A DNA stretch of 64,000 nt from Niastella koreensis GR20-10. GTDB lineage: Bacteria; Bacteroidota; Bacteroidia; Chitinophagales; Chitinophagaceae. Shown piece by piece: positions 1-7,238 of the stretch. Position 1 is the stretch's first letter; the number at the start of each line of letters is the position of its first letter. The translations under genes were made by a program, and so were the position numbers. Location of the stretch: the NCBI RefSeq assembly GCF_000246855.1, contig NC_016609.1, forward strand, positions 930,001 to 994,000, read 5' to 3'. The notes beneath the pieces were generated by a model. That model did no database searches. It was not told the DNA's origin and saw nothing but the letters and a program-made list of their open reading frames with translations.

Positions 1-218
1 ACAATGCTTTTGCCGCGGTTTTCCACTTCAAACACGTCTTTTCCGTTTTCGGCAGGGAGATCTTCCACAATAAATGAGGTGGCATAGCGGGGAACAACCC
101 GTTTAATTAAGCCGTAAGAAGCTTTAGGGTTTAATTGGGCGGCAAGCGTTACGGGCAGCATCGTTACCAGGAACCACAGTATAAAGCCTGTCCTGGGTGT
201 TCGTATTTGTTTTACCAT
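1..218 (-). CDS. alpha-N-acetylglucosaminidase (GH89), N-terminal part only
   Basis: The gene starts at ATG 218 and runs off the left edge, so only about 72 residues are visible. They begin with a signal peptide (MVKQIRTPRT, then a hydrophobic stretch ending LPVTLAAQ). The mature start has the pattern AxYGLIKRVVPRYATSF, followed by DVFEVENRGKSIV. This layout is typical of the NAGLU N-terminal domain, which precedes the catalytic domain of GH89 enzymes that remove terminal alpha-linked N-acetylglucosamine from glycans. The enzyme would be exported and act in the periplasm or outside. The family call rests on this short domain alone; the catalytic part is outside the window. The 280 bp between this start and the next gene's stop hold its promoter region and a terminator of the neighbouring gene. 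Confidence 0.75.
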   Translation of the reverse strand, partial: MVKQIRTPRTGFILWFLVTMLPVTLAAQLNPKASYGLIKRVVPRYATSFIVEDLPAENGKDVFEVENRGKSI

Positions 219-432
219 AGTTTAGTAACTGGTTATCAAGCCAATTGGTTACGGAAACAAGATAAAACCAATTTTTTACTTTCGGCCAAAACGCCTGTCA
301 TATAGTAACGAAACCCTTTTCGTAAACTTCGATTGTTGGAAAAACCGTGTTTATACCCTGGTTAACAAGGTGGGAATTTTATAAATTAGGTATAGCAAAA
401 CTTATTATTGGGACTAGTGAACAGACAAAAAT

Positions 433-470
433 AAGAGTTGACCGGTTAACTTGTTAACTGGTCAACTCTT
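433..470 (-). terminator. hairpin terminator built from GTTGACC/GTTAAC words
   Basis: An 18-bp near-perfect stem (17 of 18 paired): AAGAGTTGACCGGTTAAC faces GTTAACTGGTCAACTCTT. On the minus strand it is followed by a T-rich run (TTATTTTTG). It lies about 29 bp after the stop of the minus-strand gene at 499-783, so it probably ends that transcript. Its arms use the same GTTGAC/GTTAAC words as the long arrays elsewhere in the window. Confidence 0.65.
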
Positions 471-498
471 TGACTTTCGATTGGTATTGCACAAATTA

Positions 499-783
499 TT
501 ATGAATGCTGTAAGTGATATTTTACCCTGCTCTCCAGTTTATCAAGATTCTTATCTTTCATTACAGTAAATGAAAACTTCTTACCTGTTTTCGCTGCAGC
601 ACGCGCCACAGCATCTATAACTTCGTTTATGGATGATTTGTCCTTGCTTTTAAATTCCACGTTACCGCTATCTGCTTTTGGCCCGGCCGCCAACAGCGAT
701 TCTTTCTGCATTTCAGTATATAAGTTTGTGTAATCGGCAGGGTTCGCACTATGTAATTCAACCCGGGCAGTGAATGTGTTCAT
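499..783 (-). CDS. small conserved-looking protein of unknown function (94 aa)
   Basis: A 94-residue soluble protein beginning MNTFTARVELHSANPADYTNL, with no signal peptide or membrane segment. The layout is a beta strand, a helix containing YTNLYTEMQKE, a middle strand, a second helix (SSINEVIDAVARAAAKTG) and a final strand KFSFTVMKD. This looks like a small ferredoxin-like alpha/beta fold. The N-terminus recalls DUF2622/GhoS-like small proteins, but I see no decisive motif and do not assign that function. It is monocistronic with its own hairpin terminator at 433-470. The 300 bp upstream are AT-rich and shared with the divergent PL11 gene. Confidence 0.6.
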   Translation of the reverse strand: MNTFTARVELHSANPADYTNLYTEMQKESLLAAGPKADSGNVEFKSKDKSSINEVIDAVARAAAKTGKKFSFTVMKDKNLDKLESRVKYHLQHS

Positions 784-988
784 ATATAGACTATTTAATG
801 GTTTGAAATAAAATATTTGCCTGATTCATTTTTGTTAATGGGTGATTATGGTATTATTAATAATCTCCATAATAAACCAATTTATTTAAACAACGCTGTT
901 TTGTTTAATGGCCACTATTACTAAAAAAGCGTGCCAATATGCTACAATGGGGATATAATAACAAAGAGCTTACAATTGTTAATGAATG

Positions 989-1013
989 TTATCCTACAAA
1001 TTTAGTAGGATAA
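989..1013. promoter_or_regulatory. perfect 9-bp inverted repeat, candidate operator
   Basis: TTATCCTAC, seven bases, then GTAGGATAA: a perfect 9-bp dyad centred near 1001. It lies in the divergent spacer between the small gene at 499-783 and the PL11 lyase, about 140 bp upstream of the preferred lyase start. Dyads of this size fit a dimeric repressor or activator. No regulator gene is adjacent, so the partner is unknown. Confidence 0.4.
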
Positions 1014-1149
1014 TAGATAGGATCAAACTATTTAACAATTAAATACTCATAAACTATAAGTTATTGACTCAGGCTGGTGCAGGATGGAATTTTCGCAGAG
1101 CTATCTAATTTCCATGTTTATTTTAACCATCAAGGCTTGCTATATAAAT

Positions 1150-3720
1150 ATGCAAAAACGACATATATCCCTCGCGCTTACTGCTGTTATCATTTTTATC
1201 TTTTGGGGTTCACCAGGTAATGCACAACGTCAAATGGAAGCCCTTGGACGGGGGGTAGTAGCCGTACATAGCAGCGAAAAGCAGGTATTTATCAGTTGGC
1301 GGTTATCAGGTACTGAGCCGGCAACCACTGCATTTAATATCTATCGGCAAACTGGTGAGCAAACACCGGTGAGGTTAAATAGAACACCGCTTACCAATGT
1401 TACCTGGTTTATTGATTCGCTGGCAAACTTATCAGCCAGTACCACCTGGCAGGTAAAGCCTGTATTGAATGGAAAAGAATTAACAGCAGGCGCCGGAGCG
1501 TTTACATTACCGGCCAATGCGCCGGTACAACAATATTTATCCGTTCCAATACAACCACCGCCCGGTTCATCTATCATGAACCAGGCCTATACGTTCAGCG
1601 CCAATGATGCCAGTGTGGGGGATCTGAATGGCGATGGGGAATATGAGCTCATTTTAAAATGGGAGCCTTCCAATGCAAAGAATCCACCGCAGCCCGGCTT
1701 TACCGGTCCGCAGATCATAGATGCCTATACCCTTACAGGAAAATTGTTATGGCGGATAGATCTGGGTAAGAATATCCGTTCCGGCGCTGCCTATACGCAA
1801 CTATTGGTATATGACCTGGATGGGGATGGCCGGGCTGAAGTAGTTTGTAAAACTGCCGATGGCACTATAGATGGCAAGGGCAGGGTAATTGGTGACAGTA
1901 CAAAAGACTGGCGCACATTTACTGAAAAAGATCCCACCTATGGTAAAATTGTGAATGGACCAGAGTACCTGACGGTATTTGATGGCCTCACGGGGGCGGC
2001 ACTGGCTACCAGTACGTTTATTCCAGACCGGTATCCTTTGAACGGTTGGGGCGGTATTGGCGGAAATGGCGGCAATGATAACAATGGCGGCCGCGCCGAC
2101 CGCTATACGGCCGGTATTGCTTACCTGGATGGTGTGCACCCCAGTGTGGTGTTTGTACGCGGCTGGTATGGCCGCTCGGTACTGGCAGCCTGGGACTATC
2201 GTAATAAACAATTAACCAGCCGCTGGGTATTCGATTCAAAAGATGCCGGCAATCCCTATAGCGGAATGGGTAATCATAGCCTTACGGTAGGCGATGTAGA
2301 TGGAGACGGGAAAGACGAGATTTGTATTGGCGCCATGACGGTGGATGACGATGGCAAAGGTTTATATACTACCGGACTGCGCCACGGCGATGCTTTGCAT
2401 ATGACCTGCATGAACCCCGACCGGCCGGGTATGGAGGTGTTTGGCATTCATGAAAGTGAAGAAAAAACACTGGCATTACAAACGCCCGGTGTGGCTATGT
2501 TCGATGCAAAGGATGGTAAGATCCTGTTCCGTCTGGCCCCGGGTGTGGATGTAGGCCGGGGTGTGGCGGCCGACATCGATCCCACGCACAAAGGTTTTGA
2601 GAATTGGGGCGGCCCCGGTGGCTTGCGGGATGTACATGGAAAAACGATCACGGAGAGAACACCCTCTTCTACCAACTTTGTTATTTGGTGGGATGGAGAT
2701 CTAACCCGCGAATTATTAGATAAGAACCGGATTGATAAATGGGACTGGAAAAATGAAACAACCAATAACCTGCTTACCGCAGAAGATTGTGTTGCCAATA
2801 ATGGTACCAAGGCAACGCCTTGTTTAAGCGCCGACCTGTTTGGTGATTGGCGGGAAGAAGTGATCTGGCGAACAGCTGATAGTAAGGAATTGCGCATTTA
2901 TACCACTACGATTCCCACAACCCATCGTTTTTATACCCTGATGCATGATCCGCAATACCGGTTGGCTATAGCCTGGCAGAATGTAAGCTATAACCAGCCA
3001 CCGCATCCCGGTTTTTATTTTGGGGAAGGTATGACCGGTCAGCCAAGGCCTGATATCACAACGCCCAGGGTGCAGCAGCAAACAGATGCCAGTTCGCTGA
3101 CCGGGGGAACACTTATCTATTCAGATAATTTTTCAAAACCGGTAGATCCCCGTCAATGGATCGTTGAGGCAGCCCCGGAGGAGCGAGCTTCGGTGCATAC
3201 ACAAAACGATCAATTGGTATTAGATACCAAAGGCGGCGTAACAGTTTGGTTGAACCAGTTATTAAAGAATAATATCCGGATTGAATACGATCGCAAAGTA
3301 GTAGTGGCAGGCGGGGTGAACGACCGCCTGAGTGACCTTAATAATTTCTGGATGGCCAAAGATCCGGGAAATAAAACCTTGTTTACCCGTAATGGCGTAC
3401 TGGAATCGTATGACTCGCTCCAATTGTATTATGCGGGCATGGGTGGTAACAGCAATCGCACAACCCGGTTCAGAAAATATGAAGGCAATGGAGAAAGAAA
3501 ATTATTGCAGGAGTTTACCGATGCAACCCATTTATTACAGCCCAATAAAATATATCACATTGCTATCATTACTAAAAACGGTGTTACTTCCTATTGGGTA
3601 GATGGCCAGTGTTATTTCTCGTATAACGATCCTTCGCCATTAAAGGAAGGTTATTTTGGTTTCCGAAGTACCAAATCGCACCAGGAAGTAAGTCAGTTTA
3701 AAGTGTTTCAAGTGGATTAG
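1150..3720 (+). CDS. rhamnogalacturonan lyase, PL11-like, with extra C-terminal domain
   Basis: The product (856 aa from ATG 1150) cleaves the rhamnogalacturonan-I backbone of pectin by beta-elimination. An upstream in-frame ATG at 1084 gives 22 extra residues, but the signal peptide MQKRHISLALTAVIIFIFWG..AQ starts at 1150, so I prefer that. The mature start ALGRGVVAVHSS, followed by a fibronectin-like domain, is typical of PL11 enzymes. Acidic Ca-binding blade motifs follow: GDLNGDGEYE, YDLDGDGRAEVV and GDVDGDGKDEI, as in the YesW/YesX propeller. From about residue 655 a separate sandwich-like domain starts (LIYSDNFSKPVDPRQW), resembling DUF6250. No T9SS tail is visible. The gene stands alone and ends at a palindromic repeat element. 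Confidence 0.85.
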   Translation: MQKRHISLALTAVIIFIFWGSPGNAQRQMEALGRGVVAVHSSEKQVFISWRLSGTEPATTAFNIYRQTGEQTPVRLNRTPLTNVTWFIDSLANLSASTTWQVKPVLNGKELTAGAGAFTLPANAPVQQYLSVPIQPPPGSSIMNQAYTFSANDASVGDLNGDGEYELILKWEPSNAKNPPQPGFTGPQIIDAYTLTGKLLWRIDLGKNIRSGAAYTQLLVYDLDGDGRAEVVCKTADGTIDGKGRVIGDSTKDWRTFTEKDPTYGKIVNGPEYLTVFDGLTGAALATSTFIPDRYPLNGWGGIGGNGGNDNNGGRADRYTAGIAYLDGVHPSVVFVRGWYGRSVLAAWDYRNKQLTSRWVFDSKDAGNPYSGMGNHSLTVGDVDGDGKDEICIGAMTVDDDGKGLYTTGLRHGDALHMTCMNPDRPGMEVFGIHESEEKTLALQTPGVAMFDAKDGKILFRLAPGVDVGRGVAADIDPTHKGFENWGGPGGLRDVHGKTITERTPSSTNFVIWWDGDLTRELLDKNRIDKWDWKNETTNNLLTAEDCVANNGTKATPCLSADLFGDWREEVIWRTADSKELRIYTTTIPTTHRFYTLMHDPQYRLAIAWQNVSYNQPPHPGFYFGEGMTGQPRPDITTPRVQQQTDASSLTGGTLIYSDNFSKPVDPRQWIVEAAPEERASVHTQNDQLVLDTKGGVTVWLNQLLKNNIRIEYDRKVVVAGGVNDRLSDLNNFWMAKDPGNKTLFTRNGVLESYDSLQLYYAGMGGNSNRTTRFRKYEGNGERKLLQEFTDATHLLQPNKIYHIAIITKNGVTSYWVDGQCYFSYNDPSPLKEGYFGFRSTKSHQEVSQFKVFQVD

Positions 3721-3743
3721 AAGTAACAGGCAGAATGCCTAAT

Positions 3744-3907
3744 GCTTCAGCTGCAAGCTGCAAGCTATAAGCAATACACCTCAACGCGGTCTCGGATTAG
3801 CCGGACTAATCTGGAATCCGGGACCGCCTGTATTTGCTTTAGGCTTTCGGCTTACAGCTTTCAGCTGTATTTTATCAGCTTGCTGCTTGTGGTTTGAAGC
3901 TTGCAGC
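3744..3907. repeat. palindromic heptad-array element between convergent genes
   Basis: The left arm is a run of 7-mers of the type CTGCAAG ending in the joint AGCAATACACCTCAACGCGG (3770-3789). The centre is a hairpin with arms GCGGTC (3786-3791) and GACCGC (3822-3827) plus an inner CGGATTAG/CTAATCTG stem. The right arm, 3831-3907, reads on the minus strand as eleven consecutive 7-mers (GCTGCAA, GCTTCAA and so on to GCAAATA) with no phase break. The right arm includes the stop codon and last codons of the desaturase gene. The element may also serve as a two-way terminator. Confidence 0.7.
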
Positions 3908-4936
3908 CGCGGTCTCTATTTCATCCCCAACCTCAGGTCCATTAGCTGCCAGTTCACTACCTTCTTTCCTGGATTTAAAAACGGGCCATAAGAATTGCGC
4001 ATACCATTCTTCCTGTTTATAATGTTTCAATCCATATGATTTAGGGTATTGCCGGGTAATGATGCCGGTTTTAAAAAGCACGTCCCACAAAAAGAACATA
4101 TTACCAAAGTTCCCCTTGTAATGACCAATGCCATCATCATTGCTATCGGCATGATGTGCATGGTGGGTGGCCGGTGTTGAAATAAGCCGCTCCAGCACCC
4201 AGCCAATCGGTTTCAGCCATTTGATGGAATAAAAAGGTTTATCCCAGGGAATGCTGGAATGCGCCCCCGTGGTGATCAATGATTTTATTCCGGTTACAAA
4301 CAATGCAGCATAGCCAAGCCCCAGGTAGGTGAGGGATGTGGTTAAATAGATCTGTGAAAAGAAAATAGTATAGATCACATTCTGCCTGCTGGCCATTGCC
4401 ATGCCCATATAAGGCGCCGAGTGATGGGTACGATGAAAACGCCATAAGAACGGCAACTGGTGATGCAGCCGGTGGTACCAGTACTGCGTAAGGTCATCTG
4501 CAATGGCAATTATAAAAAAGCCCCACCCAAAAGGGATCCAGGCAAAAGCGTCTTTACCGCCAGGTAAGAGAATAGGTAATACTTTCAACCCAAAGTAAGC
4601 AATGAGCGGACGAATAATAAACTTCGGCGCAATAAAGCAAATGATGTCCAGGATGCGTTCATTCTTTGTCCATTTGTTTTCATACAAGCCCACAGCAAAT
4701 TCAGCAACACCCAGTATAACCATAATGACGGGCAGTCCCCAGGTGCTGAGATTTTTAAAGATGGCTTCCAGGAACTGCGGCGCCTTAAAAGGTAACACTG
4801 CCGGACCATGTTGTTCCCAGGGCTTTGAACCGGTTATATAAAAAGTAAAGAACATTAACACCACAGGCAATGCATAGATAAACACACTGATCAGCGCATC
4901 GCGGGATATTTTTTGTGTGAGCGTAGCTGGTTTCAT
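3875..4936 (-). CDS. sterol desaturase / fatty acid hydroxylase family membrane protein
   Basis: A 353-residue integral membrane di-iron oxygenase from ATG 4936. An in-frame ATG at 4999 would overlap the upstream small ORF and adds an implausible hydrophilic leader. Several hydrophobic segments surround three His clusters: HRLHH (about residue 155), HRTHH (about 168) and HHAHH (about 258), the eight-His signature of this family. Members hydroxylate or desaturate lipids or sterol-like molecules; the substrate here is not readable. The C-terminus after EIETAAASF is low-complexity and is encoded by in-phase heptads of the repeat element at 3831-3907, so the tail is probably repeat-derived. It follows the 41-aa membrane peptide by 16 bp, and the two likely form an operon. 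Confidence 0.8.
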   Translation of the reverse strand: MKPATLTQKISRDALISVFIYALPVVLMFFTFYITGSKPWEQHGPAVLPFKAPQFLEAIFKNLSTWGLPVIMVILGVAEFAVGLYENKWTKNERILDIICFIAPKFIIRPLIAYFGLKVLPILLPGGKDAFAWIPFGWGFFIIAIADDLTQYWYHRLHHQLPFLWRFHRTHHSAPYMGMAMASRQNVIYTIFFSQIYLTTSLTYLGLGYAALFVTGIKSLITTGAHSSIPWDKPFYSIKWLKPIGWVLERLISTPATHHAHHADSNDDGIGHYKGNFGNMFFLWDVLFKTGIITRQYPKSYGLKHYKQEEWYAQFLWPVFKSRKEGSELAANGPEVGDEIETAAASFKPQAAS

Positions 4937-4952
4937 TGTATAATAGTTTTGA

Positions 4953-5078
4953 TTATCGGTTAATGACAAGAAGATTGGCGAGCCAGAGCCCTCCGGCAAT
5001 GATGGCCAGCGGTATTAAAAAGATGAGGATGCCTACCGCGATCTTTTTTGATATAATGATTACATCTGTTGTGGTCAT
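4953..5078 (-). CDS. 41-residue single-pass membrane peptide (candidate small gene)
   Basis: The ORF from ATG 5078 to TAA 4953 encodes MTTTDVIIISKKIAVG, a hydrophobic stretch of about 20 residues (ILIFLIPLAIIAGGLWLANL) and a short tail ending NR. Its stop lies 16 bp before the preferred start of the hydroxylase gene, in the same direction, and it follows two dyads that look like operators. It could be a small subunit or leader peptide for the hydroxylase. There is no homology evidence available to me; it could also be a chance ORF. Confidence 0.5.
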   Translation of the reverse strand: MTTTDVIIISKKIAVGILIFLIPLAIIAGGLWLANLLVINR

Positions 5079-5213
5079 AATAGATAGTTTATGGTTATGA
5101 AAAGTGCTCAACAGTAGAATTCAGCAAATGATCTCAATCTGGAGTGTCCGAACAGAAATCGGGAAGCAATGCAATCGGAGGAGATTAACAGCAGCAGTAA
5201 CAACAACAGCGAT

Positions 5214-5262
5214 GTATAGTAAATCTTGCTATATACATAATTGATAGTACAAGTTTACTATC
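5214..5262. promoter_or_regulatory. two related dyads, candidate operator pair
   Basis: GTATAG..CTATATAC (5214-5236) and GATAGTA..TACTATC (5243-5262) are two imperfect palindromes. When one is reversed they share the core ATAGTAAA-CTTG-CTAT. Two copies of the same dyad about 28 bp apart, upstream of the small peptide and hydroxylase genes, suggest cooperative binding by one regulator. No regulator gene is adjacent. Confidence 0.4.
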
Positions 5263-5368
5263 TTTTTATAAGTCTACCAAAATAATGGACTAAATATTTT
5301 TAATAATGAAGCCTTGTCGGTGAGTAGTAGAACTTAAAAACATTGAACTTAAAACTGTAAACTCCTGA

Positions 5369-6670
5369 CTATTCCAGTATCAATGCCAGGATCGCAAAAG
5401 CATCAATAACCAACAGGGCAACAGGCAAATCTTCTTTCTTCCCAATAATCAATTTGATCGCAGTCCAGGTGAGGAAGCCCCAGATGATACCCTGGGTAAT
5501 ACTATACGAAAAAGGAATAATCACCATTGCCAGAAATGCCGGTATGGCATCATCCAATTGCGTCCAGTTTATTTTGGTAACAGGTTGCACCATAAATACA
5601 CCCACCAATACCAGGGCGGGCGCCGTGGCAATAGCTGGCACTACCGATAGCAGTGGCGCTAAAAATAAAAAGGGTAAAAATAACAGGGCGCCGGTAATGG
5701 CGGTAAGCCCGGTTCTTCCCCCTTCTTTAATGCCTACTGCAGATTCAATATAAGCTGTACCCGGACTGCTTCCTACCAACCCGGCGATGGTGGTGGCCAT
5801 GGCATCGGTTATTAATGCCCGTTTTATATTGCGGGGTTCGCCCTTTTCATCCAACAGGTTGGCGGCTTCTGATAAACCAACCAGGGTGCTAAGACTATCG
5901 AACATATCGGTAAATACAAAGGCAAAGATCACGGGTACTACCGACCATTGCAGGGAATGCACCAGGTCCAGTTTAAACACCAGGCTAAAATCAGGCGCAG
6001 CGAATACGCCTTTCCAGGAAATAAGTGGTGGCGTATCCAGTGCCCACCAGTGGCCAATTGGCAGGGCGGCCAGTGTGGTAAAAACTATACCCATCAGGAT
6101 GGCGCCCTTTACCTGCCGGGTTACCAATATGGCGGTGAATAATAAGCCGGCGAGAAAGGTAAGCAGGGCAGGTTGTAATTTTCCAATACCAACAATAGTG
6201 GCTGGGTTGTGCACAATGAAACCCGCATTTACAAAACCAATAAGGGTTATAAACAAGCCAATGCCGGCAGCAATGGCATACCGCAATGGCCGGGGAATGG
6301 CGCGAACTATATAAGTGCGGATGTTGAAGGCGGAAAGAATTAAAAACAATACACCGCTCCAGAACACGGCGCCCAAGGCTACCTGCCAGGGCACCTTCAT
6401 GCCTATTACGGCAGAGAAAGTAAAAAAGGCATTAAGCCCCATCCCCGGCGCTACCAGTACCGGGTTCTTCGCATACCAGCCCATCATTAAGCTGCTAAAA
6501 AACGACACCAGCACGGTGGCTGTGAGCACTCCGCTAAAAGGCATGCCTGCCTGGCTGAGCACCGAAGGGTTTACCACAATAATATAGGAGGTGGCCAGAA
6601 AGCTGGAGATGCCGGCAATGATTTCGGTACTGCGGGTGGTGTGGCTGGTAGGTTGGTCGGTGGCTGTCAT
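5369..6670 (-). CDS. NCS2-family purine permease (AzgA/GhxP type)
   Basis: A 433-residue transporter with about 12 to 14 hydrophobic segments, likely importing guanine/hypoxanthine or adenine with protons across the inner membrane. Signatures of the AzgA-like branch of NCS2 are visible: an N-terminus with IIAGISSFLATSYIIVVNP, the motif GMGLNAFF, the central FTDMFDSLSTLVG, and SSPGTAYIESAVGIKEGGRT. The length matches the family. No purine riboswitch is apparent upstream. The spacer to the next gene instead holds an 11-nt-word palindrome (6724-6823). Downstream, between 5079 and 5368, I see only the candidate operators of the neighbouring operon. Confidence 0.85.
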   Translation of the reverse strand: MTATDQPTSHTTRSTEIIAGISSFLATSYIIVVNPSVLSQAGMPFSGVLTATVLVSFFSSLMMGWYAKNPVLVAPGMGLNAFFTFSAVIGMKVPWQVALGAVFWSGVLFLILSAFNIRTYIVRAIPRPLRYAIAAGIGLFITLIGFVNAGFIVHNPATIVGIGKLQPALLTFLAGLLFTAILVTRQVKGAILMGIVFTTLAALPIGHWWALDTPPLISWKGVFAAPDFSLVFKLDLVHSLQWSVVPVIFAFVFTDMFDSLSTLVGLSEAANLLDEKGEPRNIKRALITDAMATTIAGLVGSSPGTAYIESAVGIKEGGRTGLTAITGALLFLPFLFLAPLLSVVPAIATAPALVLVGVFMVQPVTKINWTQLDDAIPAFLAMVIIPFSYSITQGIIWGFLTWTAIKLIIGKKEDLPVALLVIDAFAILALILE

Positions 6671-6723
6671 AAACTGAAGATAAGAAGAATGGGACCAGGA
6701 ATTATTATGGACTCTGCAGCACT

Positions 6724-6823
6724 TAACAGAGACATAACAGGGACATAACAGGGACCAAACAGGGACCTTACAGGGGGGTAGTCCCTGTGAAGTCCCTGTT
6801 ACCTCCTTGTTTAGTCCTTGTTA
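6724..6823. repeat. inverted array of ACAGGGAC words (about 11-nt step)
   Basis: Left half: TAACAGAGAC, ATAACAGGGAC twice, CAAACAGGGAC, CTTACAGG. Right half: AGTCCCTGTGA, AGTCCCTGTT, then weaker CTCCTTGTT and AGTCCTTGTTA copies. The halves are inverted, so the whole 100 bp can fold as one long imperfect hairpin. It sits upstream of the permease and downstream (minus direction) of the T9SS-tail remnant and its terminator. Confidence 0.65.
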
Positions 6824-6855
6824 TTTTGGAAAATAACCGGTTAAAGAGGCAAAGA

Positions 6856-6898
6856 AAAATCCCGTCCATCCGCCAGCTGGCGGATGAGACGGGATTTT
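6856..6898 (-). terminator. strong intrinsic terminator
   Basis: AAAATCCCGTC and CATCCGCC pair with GGCGGATG and GACGGGATTTT around the loop AGCT, giving a 19-bp stem with one bulge and flanking A/T runs. It lies 21 bp after the end of the T9SS-tail remnant on the minus strand and could work in both directions. Confidence 0.75.
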
Positions 6899-6918
6899 AT
6901 AAAATTGCCGGTTCCTGA

Positions 6919-7137
6919 TTATTTCACTACAAACAGGGTTCTTACCGGTGAATCGGATTGTACCTGTATCGTATACATACCTGACCGTAATCCGTTGAAC
7001 CGGATGCGGCCGTTGGTGAGCCTGCTTTATTGTACAACGCTGCCACGCATATCTGTAAGCTGCCAGGCTTCATTATTTCCATTCTTCAATATAGCGGCGC
7101 TGTTTTCTTCCTGTGCCGTTTGCCATTGTAATGTTGA
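6919..7137 (-). pseudogene. remnant of a secreted protein: T9SS C-terminal tail with internal stop
   Basis: On the minus strand the frame from 7137 to the stop at 6919 reads like the end of a type IX secreted protein: NNEAWQLTDMRGSVVQ, a stop (TAA), then SRLTNGRIRFNGLRSGMYTI and finally VRTLFVVK. The pattern of a short strand, L-x-x-G-x-Y and a basic end is that of T9SS type A sorting domains. The in-frame TAA is exactly where family members have Q or K, and another stop (TGA) precedes the fragment. No upstream catalytic part is present. An intact terminator (6856-6898) still follows it. This is a decayed 3' end of a lost exported enzyme. Confidence 0.65.
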
Positions 7138-7167
7138 TCAAGATTAATCGTTTTATTGATCAAAATC

Positions 7168-7201
7168 AAAAAGGTTTCCCGGTACCCCGGGAAACCTTTT
7201 T
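7168..7201 (-). terminator. intrinsic terminator after susD
   Basis: AAAAAGGTTTCCCGG and CCGGGAAACCTTTTT form a perfect 15-bp stem around TACC, 37 bp beyond the stop of the SusD gene on the minus strand. The A/T runs on both sides suit termination in either direction. Confidence 0.8.
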
Positions 7202-7238
7202 GGGATAAGAACTGTCAATAAAAATGAATCAGTCCTGG

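Noticed and set aside
5079-6920. Purine riboswitch upstream of the NCS2 permease
   Set aside because: No three-way junction or conserved core bases were found; the leader region is dominated by the ACAGGGAC palindrome.
6884-7147. Plus-strand 87-residue frame opposite the T9SS remnant
   Set aside because: It is the antisense of the sorting-domain remnant, which explains the sequence better.
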